A stretch of DNA of 64,000 nt from Streptomyces sp. MJM8645 (GTDB taxonomy: Bacteria > Actinomycetota > Actinomycetes > Streptomycetales > Streptomycetaceae), in the NCBI RefSeq assembly GCF_001625365.1, contig NZ_LJJF01000002.1, forward strand, positions 558,001-622,000, read 5' to 3'. Below, one piece after another: positions 16,993 to 25,586 of the stretch. The translations under genes and the position numbers were made by a program. Under the pieces are notes generated by a model. The model had not been told where the DNA came from. It saw only the letters and a list, made by a program, of their open reading frames with translations, and searched no databases. Each line of letters begins with the position of its first letter. The first letter of the stretch is position 1.

Positions 16993-17820
16993 ATGGCCAT
17001 CCCCGCTCTGGACCACTCGACGACCCGCTATTCCCTCCCCCACGCCTACTGGATGGCGCAGGCCGCCGGACTGGCCGTGCTGGACCGGGTCGGCATCGAG
17101 AACAAGGCCCACGCCTGGGGCTTCGACGAGGTGCGGCACTTCGAGTCGACGCACCAGATGCCGTTCCCGATCGAGGACACCCAGGCCTACACCATGGCCA
17201 GCGACCGCATGATCGTCACCGGCTTCCGGGGCACCGAGGTCCTGAAGATCTACGACTGGCTCACCGACGTCAGCACCCCGCCCGTTCCCGGACCGGCGAA
17301 CAAGGGCTTCGTCCACTACGGCTTCCACCAGGCCCTGCGGTCCGTCTACCCCGAGATCCGCGACACCATCCGGGGACTGCGCACCAACGGGCAGAGCGTC
17401 TGGTTCACCGGCCACAGCCTCGGCGGCGCCCTCGCCATGCTGGCCGGCGCCTGCTGGTACTTCGAGGAGCCTCGCCAACTCCCCGACGGCGTCTACACCT
17501 TCGGCCAGCCCCGCACCTGTGAACGCCTTCTCGCCGCCGCCCACAACACGGCTTTCAGGGACCGCTGCTACCGCTTCGTCAACAACAACGACATCGTCCC
17601 CCAGCTCCCGCCCGAGCCGGCCTTCACCCACGTCAACGCACTCCGCTACTTCGACGCCGACGGAGAGCTCCACGAGGCCATGCCGCTCATCGCCGGGCTG
17701 AAGGACCGGGCGAAGGGCTACCGCCAGGACATGTTCGCCCCCGAGACCGACGGCATCAAGGACCACCACCTGCGCAACTACCTCGCCGCGTTCGAGAAGA
17801 ACCTCGCCACAGCCGCCTGA
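16993..17820 (+). CDS. Lipase class 3 family protein
   Basis: A 275-residue protein from ATG 16993 with GGAGG upstream. The alpha/beta-hydrolase nucleophile elbow is VWFTGHSLGGALA (GHSLG, about 140-144). Upstream is the oxyanion-region 'VTGFRGTE' and a DWLTDV segment typical of fungal-type class 3 lipases. The active-site Asp is expected in 'VNNNDIVPQLPP' and a His in 'HHLRNYLAAF'. There is no signal peptide, so it is probably intracellular. The physiological ester is unknown. Confidence 0.85.
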   Translation: MAIPALDHSTTRYSLPHAYWMAQAAGLAVLDRVGIENKAHAWGFDEVRHFESTHQMPFPIEDTQAYTMASDRMIVTGFRGTEVLKIYDWLTDVSTPPVPGPANKGFVHYGFHQALRSVYPEIRDTIRGLRTNGQSVWFTGHSLGGALAMLAGACWYFEEPRQLPDGVYTFGQPRTCERLLAAAHNTAFRDRCYRFVNNNDIVPQLPPEPAFTHVNALRYFDADGELHEAMPLIAGLKDRAKGYRQDMFAPETDGIKDHHLRNYLAAFEKNLATAA

Positions 17821-18020
17821 TCGCAGGACACCCGGGGCCGACCCCACAGGGCCGGGCCCGACCCGACGTCCGCTCCACAGCCCAACGGGAGGCTGCGGCG
17901 GACGGCGAGGAGTCCGGGCTTCGTGGGCGAAGCGGCCGTGACCGGCACGGGGACTGCACGGTGTCCTGCTTCGCCCGGAGCCGGGTTGATGTCTCGTTGG
18001 GCCGACCACCTCGCCGCCCA

Positions 18021-18040
18021 TCAGTACGGCTCAGTACGGC
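18021..18040. repeat. Perfect 10-bp tandem repeat
   Basis: TCAGTACGGC twice in a row, 100 bases before the SUKH gene, with a diverged third copy (TCAGTGCCGC) shortly after. Possibly a regulator site; nothing else stands out in the gap 17821-18137. Confidence 0.45.
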
Positions 18041-18137
18041 GATGCGTCAGTGCCGCCTGACTCTGCCCTTCTCCGAAGCCGCCGTCGGCCGGGCATCGAA
18101 CGTACAATCGCCGGACGAGTAGGTGCGGGAGGGCGCA

Positions 18138-19172
18138 GTGGGACACTTCGAGGGCTTCGACGTCACCGGGTTCTGGGACGATTCGGCGTACGCGCTGGAG
18201 CAGTACGTGGAGGAGGCCCCACTCTCGCCGGAGTTGGTCGCGTCGTTGGAGGAGGAGCTCAGCGGATACCGTCTGCCCGACTCCTACATCGCGCTGATGA
18301 CCGCGCACAACGGCGGCACCCCGGCCCGGACCTGCTTCCCCATGCCCGAGGCGACGTCCTGGGCCGACGACTACATCGAGATCACCGGAATCCGGGGCGT
18401 CGGGCGGACTCGTCCGCAGTCGCTCGGCGGCGAGTTCGGCAGCCGGTTCTGGATCGACAGGTGGGAGTACCCCGACATCGGTGTCTACTTCGCCGCCATG
18501 CCCTCGGGCGGCCACGACATGCTCGCCCTCGACTACCGCGCGTGCGGCAGGCACGGCGAGCCGACCGTGGTGCACGTCAGCCAGGAGGCCGACTTCGCGA
18601 TCACCTTGGTCGCGGAGAACTTCGAGGCGTTCGTCACGGGCCTGGTCGACGAGTCCGTCTACGACACCTCGGAGCAGGACCGGCTCGCCGACCTGGCCGC
18701 GGTGCGCGACGGCAGCTTCTCCCCCGTCCTGCTGCGCGCCTTCCGCGAGGTCGCGGACGTTCTGCCCGACGCGGACCGGCGAATGCGGGAGCTCGCCGAG
18801 GCCCTCGTGCACGACAAGGGGTTCTTCGCCCTGCACGCCGACGCGCGCTCCACGCTCATGTACGACTACCTGTTCTGGCTGTTCAGCAGCTTCAACCGGG
18901 TCGACTCCTTCGAGCGGTACCTCAGGACGCCTGCGCAGGACGAGCCTTCCTACGCGCTGCCGGACTACGAGCTCATGATCGCCTTCGGCCTCGAGTCCGA
19001 GCAGTACGGCTTCCGCACCGGCGGATACGCCCCCGGCTTCCTCGAAGACTGGTGGGACTCCCGTATCACTTCCGGTCAGATCGTCGAGACTGCCGACGGC
19101 TACCGGTTGACCGACGCCGCCGTCACCACGCTGCTCGACGGACTCGCCACCGTGGCCGGGCAGGACGGGTAG
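18138..19172 (+). CDS. SMI1/KNR4 (SUKH) domain protein
   Basis: A 344-residue protein from GTG 18138, which has GGGAGG at the right distance (the GTG at 18123 does not). Residues ~25-165 match the SUKH pattern: 'ELVASLEEELSGYRLPDSYIALMTAHNGGTP', then 'WADDYIEITGIRGVG' and 'YPDIGVYFAAMPSGGHDMLALDY', an alpha/beta scaffold common in immunity proteins of contact-dependent toxins and in housekeeping adaptors. The C-terminal half (~185-344) is a helical extension. No toxin gene lies beside it. Confidence 0.8.
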   Translation: MGHFEGFDVTGFWDDSAYALEQYVEEAPLSPELVASLEEELSGYRLPDSYIALMTAHNGGTPARTCFPMPEATSWADDYIEITGIRGVGRTRPQSLGGEFGSRFWIDRWEYPDIGVYFAAMPSGGHDMLALDYRACGRHGEPTVVHVSQEADFAITLVAENFEAFVTGLVDESVYDTSEQDRLADLAAVRDGSFSPVLLRAFREVADVLPDADRRMRELAEALVHDKGFFALHADARSTLMYDYLFWLFSSFNRVDSFERYLRTPAQDEPSYALPDYELMIAFGLESEQYGFRTGGYAPGFLEDWWDSRITSGQIVETADGYRLTDAAVTTLLDGLATVAGQDG

Positions 19173-19246
19173 CCGTATCCGCCGGGCTGCTTGATGCCCG
19201 ACACGCCGGCGGCACCGTTTCCTCCGCCTCGGAAAGGGACCACGCC

Positions 19247-19840
19247 ATGTCCGCCCCGCACGCCTTCCCCCTGCAGCCCACCCCGATCCATGTGCCCGAC
19301 GAGGTCCTCGACGATCTGCGCACCCGTCTCGCACTGACTCGTCCGCCGCTGGACGAGGGGAACGAGGACTGGTCCTACGGCGTCCCGGACAGCTACCTCC
19401 GTGAACTGGTCGCCTACTGGCGGAACGGGTACGACTGGCGCAAGGCCGAGGCCGCCATCAACGCCCACGAGCACTACCAGGTGAGCGTCGGCGGCGTCCC
19501 GGTGCACTTCCTGCGCAAGCCCGGCCGCGGCCCCCGCCCGATCCCGTTGATCCTCACCCACGGCTGGCCGTGGACGTTCTGGTACTGGTCGAAGGTGATC
19601 GACCCGCTCGCCGACCCGGCCGCACCTTCCACGACCGCAGGCCCTGAACAGCCCTGCCGGCCCGCCCGGCAACGGGCCGGGCGGGCGTTGCCCCGCGCGG
19701 GGCGTGCGCGGGGCGACGGTGGGATCAGACGGCGGGATCAGGGGTGCTGGAAGGCGACCTCCGGGTCGGCCGGTGACGGGCCGTCGAGCAGTGGCTGCGG
19801 GATGCCACGCAGGTGCAGGTCGAAGAAGGCCCCGACGTAG
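19247..19840 (+). pseudogene. Truncated epoxide hydrolase (EHN domain only)
   Basis: The first ~125 residues match the N-terminal domain of microsomal-type epoxide hydrolases (PTPIHVPDEVLDDLRTRLALTR) and the start of the alpha/beta core with the oxyanion motif HGWPWTFWYW. At about 19625 homology stops abruptly and the frame continues as Arg/Gly-rich nonsense to 19840, through a terminator and antisense to the next gene. The nucleophile Asp and catalytic His are lost. A deletion fused this gene to the convergent hydrolase region. Confidence 0.8.
19660..19686. terminator. Hairpin, terminator of the convergent hydrolase gene
   Basis: GCCCGCCCGG with a 7-base loop and CCGGGCGGGC, 52 bases beyond the stop of the minus-strand gene at 19738. 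Confidence 0.75.
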
Positions 19841-20940
19841 GCGCGGGTGATCTCCTCCGCGCGCTGCGCCGGGATCGGCACGGCGGGGCCGGCCACGCCC
19901 AGCTGTGCGGCGAGGACGGGCAGGTCGGTGAAGCTCGAGTGGTCGGAGCCGGCGATGGTCAGCCACCGCTTCCAGCCGTCCAGGCGCGCCCAGTCGCGGT
20001 CCCAGCTGGTGTCCGCGCCGCCCGGGCTGTGGTTGGCCAGGGTACCGAACATGAGGAAGGGGCGGCCCTGGAGGCCGGTGGCGGGGACCGGCGCGAGGAA
20101 GGTTCCGTCCATGTTCACCCCGGCTCGTACCCGGTCGTCAACAGCCATGGTCGCGGCGGCGGCGTTACCGCCGATGGAGTGCCCGGCCATGCCGATCCGC
20201 CGCGGGTCGATCATGCCGGCGTACCGCCACGGTGAGTGACGGTCAGTCAACTGATCGACGACGAAGGAGAGATCCGTGGCCCGGCTCCGGGCTATCGCCT
20301 CCAGAGCGTCGAGGGTGGGGGTCTGGTCGCAGACGGCGCAGGTGCGGGTCCGTCCGTCGGGGAAGGTCACACCGGTGGACTCGTAGGTGTGGTCGACCAG
20401 CGCGACGACGTACCCGCGACTGGCCAGGTCCTCGGCGAGGCCGGTGAGGGTGGCGCGCGGCAGCCCGAGGCCGGGCGAGAGCACCAGCAGGGGGAACCTG
20501 CCGCGCTCCGGCCGTGCGTCGGCGTGCGCGTAGGTGCGGGTGCCGCCGAGTGCTTCGGCCGGGACGGCGCCGCCCTGAGCCGCCTGCTGCAGCAGCAGCC
20601 GGGCCTCCTCGGTGGTCATGTAGGGGGCCGGTCCGCCGGTCCCGGGCCGGGCCGGGTAGTACGTCGACACCATCAGTTCCCGGGCACCCGCGGCCGGCAC
20701 CCAGGGATCCCGGCGGTGCTGGTCGACGAGGTGCAGGGTGCTGCGTCCGATCGCGTGCGGACCCGTCGGGCGGGGAAGCTCCAGCTGGACGCCGGAGCTG
20801 TCCGAGGCCGTGGCGGGGGCCGCGGAGGGAGCTGTGGCGGAGGGCCCGGGCGCGGCGAACGCCGTACCCGCTCCGATGATCGGCAGCGGCAGGACGAGCG
20901 TGAGCACGGCGGCCAGGGCAGCACGACGGATTCTGGTCAT
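19738..20940 (-). CDS. Secreted alpha/beta hydrolase (PAF-acetylhydrolase-like)
   Basis: A 400-residue protein from ATG 20940. Signal peptide residues 1-29 (MTRIRRAALAAVLTLVLPLPIIGAGTAFA) with an A-rich linker after it. The catalytic domain has the oxyanion-region 'FPLLVLSPGLGLPR' and nucleophile elbow GMAGHSIGGNAA (GHSIG), with His in 'GSDHSSFTD'. The pattern matches the platelet-activating-factor acetylhydrolase/lipase group of secreted actinobacterial esterases. Followed by a hairpin at 19660. Confidence 0.85.
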   Translation of the reverse strand: MTRIRRAALAAVLTLVLPLPIIGAGTAFAAPGPSATAPSAAPATASDSSGVQLELPRPTGPHAIGRSTLHLVDQHRRDPWVPAAGARELMVSTYYPARPGTGGPAPYMTTEEARLLLQQAAQGGAVPAEALGGTRTYAHADARPERGRFPLLVLSPGLGLPRATLTGLAEDLASRGYVVALVDHTYESTGVTFPDGRTRTCAVCDQTPTLDALEAIARSRATDLSFVVDQLTDRHSPWRYAGMIDPRRIGMAGHSIGGNAAAATMAVDDRVRAGVNMDGTFLAPVPATGLQGRPFLMFGTLANHSPGGADTSWDRDWARLDGWKRWLTIAGSDHSSFTDLPVLAAQLGVAGPAVPIPAQRAEEITRAYVGAFFDLHLRGIPQPLLDGPSPADPEVAFQHP

Positions 20941-21007
20941 GCCGGCGACGCTAGTTCGCGGGCGCAGTAGTTGACATCCCCTCAGGGGAGGACGGGGAAG
21001 GGCGCAA

Positions 21008-21111
21008 GGCATCCCAGCGGAGGAGGGCCGGGCATCCCAGCGGAGGAGGGCCGGGCATCCCAGCGGAGGAGGGCGGACGGGCCGGCGCGACAGGCGGGCC
21101 GGCGCGACAGG
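21008..21111. repeat. Two adjacent short tandem repeats
   Basis: A 23-bp unit starting GGCATCCCAGCGGAGGAG occurs three times perfectly (21008, 21031, 21054), followed by a 17-bp unit CGGGCCGGCGCGACAGG twice (21078, 21095). They lie between two minus-strand hydrolase genes, upstream of the one starting at 20940. Origin is probably slippage; a structured leader is possible. Confidence 0.8.
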
Positions 21112-21175
21112 CCGGACGGGCCGCGGCGCCGGGCCGTTCCGTCCCCCGTGCGGGACGGCCCGCCGACGGCTCCCG

Positions 21176-22570
21176 CTACTTCAGCAGGAAGTCGTACACC
21201 GCCTGCCGTCCGGCCGGGTTCGCCGCCCGGTTCTGCACCGAGTGCGCCGCCCCGGGCACGATCACGATCTGCGGATCGTGCACCAACTCGGCCTGCTGGT
21301 AGAGCACTTCGTACGGCGTGGACAGGTCCCGGTCGCCGCCGAGCAGCAGCACCGGCACGTCCGGCAGCTTGCGGTGGTCCGACGGCGCCGGCGGGACCTG
21401 CTCGCGCGGCCAGTCGAGGCAGACCAGGAGGCTGCCGAGCCCGGTCGCGGTCGCCGCGTCGTACGGCCAGGTCTGCTCGGCGGTCAGCCGCTGCCGGGTG
21501 CGCTCCAGCGCCGCCGCACGGCCCGCGACCGGGGTGTCGGTGGTGCCCCACGGGAAGCGCGAGTCGGCGCACAGGGCGGCGGAGTGCAGCCCCTGGCTGA
21601 GCTCCTCGGCCGAGGCCGCGTCGACCTGCCGGCGGACCAGGCCGAAGAAGTCCTGGAGCTTCGCGGGCTGCCCGGCGGCGGCCTCGTGCAGGATCTCCGG
21701 GACCCCACCGTAGTTCGGGTCGATGAACTCATAGCCGGTGAGCGCACTCAGGATCTGCGCCCCGTTGCCGTACCGCCGAACCGTGGCGGCGAGGTCGGCG
21801 GCCGGGTCGGTGGTGCAGCCGGTGGCCTGGCAGGCGGCCCGCAGGACCCGGGCGCTCGCGGGCAGCGCGGCCAGGTCGAGGGGGTCGAAACCCTGTTGCG
21901 GCACCACCGAGTCGAGCACCAGCCGGGCCACGTGCGCCGGGTGGGCGAGCGCGTACCGCTCGGCGACGAAGCTGCCGTACGAGACGCCGTCCAGGGTGAG
22001 GCGCCGGTCGCCGAGGGCGCGGCGCAGCAGGTCGATGTCGGCGACGGTGTCCGCCGTGCTGTAGTGGCGGGCGTTGGGGCCGAGGGCGGCGGCGCAGTCG
22101 GCGATCGACTGCTTGCGCGGCAGGGCGAGGTCGGAGGAGCCCATGTCCTCCTGGAGGCCCGGGCACTGGAGCGCGCCCCGGCCGGTGCCGCGCTGGTCGT
22201 ACATCACCAGGCGGTAGTCCTTGAGGACGGGCTCCAGCTTGCCCGCCATCCGCTTGATCGCCGGGACGCCGGGCTGGCCGGGGCCGCCGGTGAGGAACAG
22301 CAGGTCGCCCTTGGGCGCCGTGGTGTTGCCGGTGACGGCCACCTCAAGGTCGAGGGTGCCGGGGGTGGCGCCGCTGTGGTCGAACGGGACGGTGAGGGTC
22401 CCGCAGCTGAACTCGGGTGCGTCCGGGCAGGGCGCCTGGCCGGTGATCCCGCCGACGCGGGCCGGTCCGGCCGTGGCGGCGAAGCCGACTGCGGGGGTGG
22501 CCAGGGTGGTGCCGGCGACCACCGCGACGGCGCCCAGCAGGGCGGCGACGCGGCCGCGCGTGCTCGTCAT
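21176..22570 (-). CDS. Secreted alpha/beta-fold peptidase/hydrolase (tripeptidyl aminopeptidase-like)
   Basis: A 464-residue protein from ATG 22570. Signal peptide residues 1-33. The mature part begins with 'CPDAPEFSCGTLTVPFDHS', the standard opening of the SlpD/Tap family of secreted serine peptidases, then LFLTGGPGQPG (oxyanion) and nucleophile elbow LDGVSYGSF. A C-terminal TAP-like domain carries Asp in GGDRDLSTP and His in PGAAHSVQ. It would release short peptides from N-termini outside the cell. Confidence 0.88.
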   Translation of the reverse strand: MTSTRGRVAALLGAVAVVAGTTLATPAVGFAATAGPARVGGITGQAPCPDAPEFSCGTLTVPFDHSGATPGTLDLEVAVTGNTTAPKGDLLFLTGGPGQPGVPAIKRMAGKLEPVLKDYRLVMYDQRGTGRGALQCPGLQEDMGSSDLALPRKQSIADCAAALGPNARHYSTADTVADIDLLRRALGDRRLTLDGVSYGSFVAERYALAHPAHVARLVLDSVVPQQGFDPLDLAALPASARVLRAACQATGCTTDPAADLAATVRRYGNGAQILSALTGYEFIDPNYGGVPEILHEAAAGQPAKLQDFFGLVRRQVDAASAEELSQGLHSAALCADSRFPWGTTDTPVAGRAAALERTRQRLTAEQTWPYDAATATGLGSLLVCLDWPREQVPPAPSDHRKLPDVPVLLLGGDRDLSTPYEVLYQQAELVHDPQIVIVPGAAHSVQNRAANPAGRQAVYDFLLK

Positions 22571-22754
22571 GTTCGTCCTTCCGCTCGCGCCGCGTCCGTG
22601 CTGACGCGGTCACGGAACCAGCCTGCGCCCCGGGGCTCTTCGACGGGGAGCGTTCGGGCGGGATTCGACCTGAACGGACCGTGCGCGACCGGCCCCGCCG
22701 GCCGATGGCACCAGGCCCCATCCCCTCCTGAGCGCGGCCCTCGCCATGCAAGCC

Positions 22755-23942
22755 TTAAGACGCCAGCCCTGCCCGCTTCGCCATAGCGAGCAGACCGGGC
22801 TTGGAGCGTTGGTGCATGACGATCAGCACCCGCAGCACTTCGCGACCCATCGGGTGTATCTGTGCCATCTGCGGAGCGACGGCATGGGCGGCGTTGAGAG
22901 CTTCCTCGGCACCGGCGTAGTCGCGCACGGCCAACCGGGCGCGTGCAACGTCGATGTACAAGCGGCCTAGGCGGTTTGGCTTCAACCCCGCGGGTGGGGA
23001 TGCGATCAGTGAACCGGACATCTGGACAGCGCGGTCGGGGGCGTCGAGTTCGACGTGGGACGCCAGCTCGTACAGTGCGGTGTTTCCCCGGCCGAACGTC
23101 AGATGGTGCTGCACCAGGTCCCTGCCGTCCGGAAGCGTCTCGGCCAGGGTCCATGCGTGCCGCAGGTGGTCACGGGTGGCGTTGGCGTCCTTGGCTCTCG
23201 ACGCCAGCACGACGCCGCGCAGATGGAGAGAGCCGAGGTGGATGGTCCGAAAGGGGCCACTCGCGGGTACGGCCTCGTAGCGGCTGATAGCCCTCTCGAT
23301 GATGGCCAACCCGTCCTCATACTGGCCAGCAGACTGGTACGTGCCCGCCTCATTCCACGCTGCTGCTGCCTCGGCAGACGGGTTCCAGGTCTGCTGTGCG
23401 GCCCACATCTGGCGAGAGACGATCATGTCGGCAAGATCGGGCTGTGCGAGTCGGTGTGCAACCGTGTACGCGCAGCTGTACACATCCGCGACGTAGCCCC
23501 ATGCCGTCGCCTCGCCTCGGGAGTCGAGAGCGGAGGCGGTCGTTTGGCCGAGTAGTGCGGGCAGCATCCGCAGCAATTCCAGGTACTGAGTGCTGGCCCT
23601 CAGGTCAGCGGCGGTCTGAACGGCCCCAGTGGTCTCAGCTGGGGAGAGTGGACTCTCTCGCGGAAGAGTGTGGCGACGAACAGTGTTCCGAAGCTCGTTG
23701 AGCAGGTCCATCTGCTCGGCCGGGCCGACGAAGGGATTCCCGTAGACGCGGGCGGTGGTGACATGGAGAACCCGAGCGACGGCAGCCACCACCGGAGGGG
23801 TCGCAGGCCTGAGCCCAGTTTCGATCTTGGAAAGGTAAGAAAGCGTGATGCCGGCTTCCCGGGCAAGTTTGGCCTGACTCAGGCCGCGCGCTTTCCGGAG
23901 TACCGCGATGTTCTCACCAGCTGACGGCGCTGTGTTCCCCAT
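22755..23942 (-). CDS. XRE-family regulator with helical repeat C-terminus
   Basis: A 395-residue protein from ATG 23942 (an ATG four codons upstream at 23954 is also possible; neither has a clear ribosome site). Residues ~10-65 are an XRE helix-turn-helix (NIAVLRKARGLSQAKLAREAGITLSYLSKIETG). The rest is a long helical, TPR-like domain, as in NsdA-like Streptomyces regulators. It is the left border of the lasso island and reads away from it; a role in control of the small genes and lasso operon is inferred from position only. Confidence 0.85.
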   Translation of the reverse strand: MGNTAPSAGENIAVLRKARGLSQAKLAREAGITLSYLSKIETGLRPATPPVVAAVARVLHVTTARVYGNPFVGPAEQMDLLNELRNTVRRHTLPRESPLSPAETTGAVQTAADLRASTQYLELLRMLPALLGQTTASALDSRGEATAWGYVADVYSCAYTVAHRLAQPDLADMIVSRQMWAAQQTWNPSAEAAAAWNEAGTYQSAGQYEDGLAIIERAISRYEAVPASGPFRTIHLGSLHLRGVVLASRAKDANATRDHLRHAWTLAETLPDGRDLVQHHLTFGRGNTALYELASHVELDAPDRAVQMSGSLIASPPAGLKPNRLGRLYIDVARARLAVRDYAGAEEALNAAHAVAPQMAQIHPMGREVLRVLIVMHQRSKPGLLAMAKRAGLAS

Positions 23943-24017
23943 GCGCTCAATCATCCCAGTTCGACGACTAGATGATGGCACATCAGGTTCCGCAAGGGTC
24001 GTTGTGCAAGTTTTGTG

Positions 24018-24317
24018 TTAACTGATCTTGGTCATCCGCCGTTGAATGATTGCAGTCAGTAAGCAAGCGATCACCTTCCAGCCCTCGGGCAACGCCTCGC
24101 CGGTACTCGCGTACCGATCGGGAGGCAGCCCGATGCAGTCTCCGTGCGCACAGGCCGGGGCTCCTTCCCGGCCGTACCGGAAGCCGTCGGCCGGGTTGAA
24201 CGGGTAATCCGCACTGGGGCGTTCGAGCACATCGAACGCCCCAGCGCGGAGCCGAAGGCTAGGACAGATCCAGCAGGCGTCGTGGTCGTCGTCGTTGATG
24301 AACGGCTCGGCAGGCAT
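24018..24317 (-). CDS. Small hypothetical protein with Cys pairs
   Basis: A 99-residue protein from ATG 24317, 75 bases before the XRE gene on the same strand. The N-terminal third contains DACWIC, then 'LRLRAGAFDVLERPSADYPFNPADGFRYGREG' and CAHGDC, giving four cysteines in two pairs that could bind zinc. The C-terminal segment is hydrophobic (WKVIACLLTAII). No family is recognised. It is divergent from the run of small genes at 24369-25077 and likely belongs to the same acquired unit. Confidence 0.6.
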   Translation of the reverse strand: MPAEPFINDDDHDACWICPSLRLRAGAFDVLERPSADYPFNPADGFRYGREGAPACAHGDCIGLPPDRYASTGEALPEGWKVIACLLTAIIQRRMTKIS

Positions 24318-24368
24318 GACCGCAAAGTAACCCCTTCCCCTGCGGCCTCGACGAAGGAGGACAGACCG

Positions 24369-24599
24369 ATGGCCAGACGCACCACCCCTCGGGTGTACCG
24401 CGAAGTCGTGACGGGACCCACGAAGGTCGAGAAGGCCAGCCCCCCGGCGGGGTGGAACCCGCTGGACGACTACAGGGCGGCTCAGGTCCTCGACAGGGGC
24501 CGCTCCCCGGGCGACATGCTTCAGATCGCTGCCGTGAAGTCCACGTGCTCCTGCAAGGACTGCGTGGCGTACAGGAAGTCCGTGCGAGCCAGGCTCTGA
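24369..24599 (+). CDS. Small hypothetical protein, Cys-rich C-terminus
   Basis: A 76-residue basic protein with a clear GAAGGAGG ribosome site before ATG 24369. It ends with a CSCKDC cluster about 15 residues from the C-terminus. First of three tiny same-strand genes leading to the lasso precursor. Function unknown. The good ribosome site and spacing argue that it is real. Confidence 0.65.
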   Translation: MARRTTPRVYREVVTGPTKVEKASPPAGWNPLDDYRAAQVLDRGRSPGDMLQIAAVKSTCSCKDCVAYRKSVRARL

Positions 24600-24661
24600 C
24601 GACGCACGTGTGACGCGTGGCTAGACACCCCCATCCAACTCCCCAACGGAGAAGTGCAACT

Positions 24662-24835
24662 GTGAAAGTCAGTGTGATCCAGGGCGACCCGGTCCGGCAC
24701 CGCACGGACGGTTGGACGGGCACCGTCGCGGGGACCCCGAGCAGGCTGGCCAACCACGCCTGGGTGAACCGGGACAGCTCCGCCGACCCGTACCCGGAGA
24801 TGGTCCTCCTACGCGACTTGGAGTCCGCGGATTGA
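24662..24835 (+). CDS. Small hypothetical protein
   Basis: A 57-residue protein from GTG 24662 with GGAGAAG upstream. The sequence (VKVSVIQGDPVRHRTDGWTG then 'SRLANHAWVNRDSS', ending in 'MVLLRDLESAD') looks like a small SH3-like beta barrel. Its TGA overlaps the TTG start of the following gene (ATTGA), so both are coupled. Function unknown. Confidence 0.6.
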   Translation: MKVSVIQGDPVRHRTDGWTGTVAGTPSRLANHAWVNRDSSADPYPEMVLLRDLESAD

Positions 24836-25077
24836 GCACCCCGCCGACCGGTTGGCTCACGGGCGATGGGTACGTCGTGGACCGGCCCGACGGCTACCGC
24901 GAGGGGACCTGCTGGGTCTGCCGCCGGGAGACGCTGGTCTGCGCGGGCACCTCGCTCCAGGCCCCCGGTGACGCCCAAAGCACCTGCCACGCGATCTGTA
25001 GCGACTGCATCATCCGCGCCCGGACGCCCCACCGCCGTGCCGCGTTGCGGGCCGCGCTCGACAAGCACCCGGCGTAG
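24832..25077 (+). CDS. Small zinc-ribbon-like protein
   Basis: An 81-residue protein from TTG 24832, which overlaps the previous stop. It holds CWVC...C and CHAICSDC clusters, consistent with a treble-clef or zinc-ribbon fold, followed by a basic helix (RARTPHRRAALRAALDK). Coupled to 24662. Possibly a DNA- or protein-binding accessory factor; no homologue is recognised. Confidence 0.6.
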   Translation: MSTPPTGWLTGDGYVVDRPDGYREGTCWVCRRETLVCAGTSLQAPGDAQSTCHAICSDCIIRARTPHRRAALRAALDKHPA

Positions 25078-25274
25078 GTCCCGTGTCGAGACGAGGAGAA
25101 CCCCCGTCGATGATGGCCAGGACGACTGCCGGGACACAGCCAGGCAGTGCGCTCATGGGGACCCGACCCCCGTGACGGTCGCTGTCGCCTACACGGTCTC
25201 ACTGCTCGCGGCAAGACGGTTTACGCGGATCTGCACCTCGGTCGGCGGCCTCGAAGCCGCTGATCCCTAAAGCT

Positions 25275-25333
25275 CCCAGCCCAGTTGGATGAGGAAGTCC
25301 TCTGGGCTGGGCTCCACCGGGAATCCCCGGTGG
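25275..25333 (+). terminator. Two hairpins before the lasso precursor
   Basis: CCCAGCCCAG (25275-25284) pairs with CTGGGCTGGG (25302-25311), and CCACCGG (25314-25320) pairs with CCGGTGG (25327-25333). They either end the upstream small-gene transcript or form the 5' leader of the precursor mRNA. Nothing else is seen in the gap 25078-25367. Confidence 0.5.
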
Positions 25334-25367
25334 AACGTTGCACCACCTGGCAGGAAGGAACCGAGAG

Positions 25368-25508
25368 ATGAACGTGTACGAGCCCATCGTCACCGCCGAC
25401 GAGGACGAGATGACCGTCACCGTGATCGGCGACGCGGCGGCCCTCACCATGGGCGGCACCTCCGACGGCGGCGAGGGCAAGCGGCACGTGTACCAGTACG
25501 CCGGCTGA
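25368..25508 (+). CDS. Lasso peptide precursor, albusnodin-like
   Basis: A 46-residue peptide, too short for ordinary ORF calling, with GGAAGGAA before ATG 25368. The leader is residues 1-28 (starts MNVYEPIV, ends AALTM); a Thr at leader position -2 is the conserved lasso signal. The predicted core is GGTSDGGEGKRHVYQYAG (29-46): Gly1 and Glu8 can form an 8-residue isopeptide ring, and Lys10 follows the ring. From memory, albusnodin has Gly1, Glu8, an acetylated Lys10, Arg11 and Tyr14; the same positions occur here. Cyclase, protease and acetyltransferase genes follow on the same strand. Threading and acetylation are predictions. Confidence 0.85.
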   Translation: MNVYEPIVTADEDEMTVTVIGDAAALTMGGTSDGGEGKRHVYQYAG

Positions 25509-25518
25509 TCCTCCTTCT

Positions 25519-25546
25519 GCGGTGCGGCCCTTCGGGGCCGCACCGC
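25519..25546 (+). terminator. Attenuator-type hairpin after the lasso precursor
   Basis: Perfect 12-bp stem GCGGTGCGGCCC with a TTCG tetraloop, 10 bases after the precursor stop and 40 before the cyclase. Partial termination or RNA stabilisation here would yield more precursor than enzyme. Confidence 0.8.
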
Positions 25547-25586
25547 TCCCGCTTTCCGCCATTGATTCGCCAAGGAGAGGGCCACC

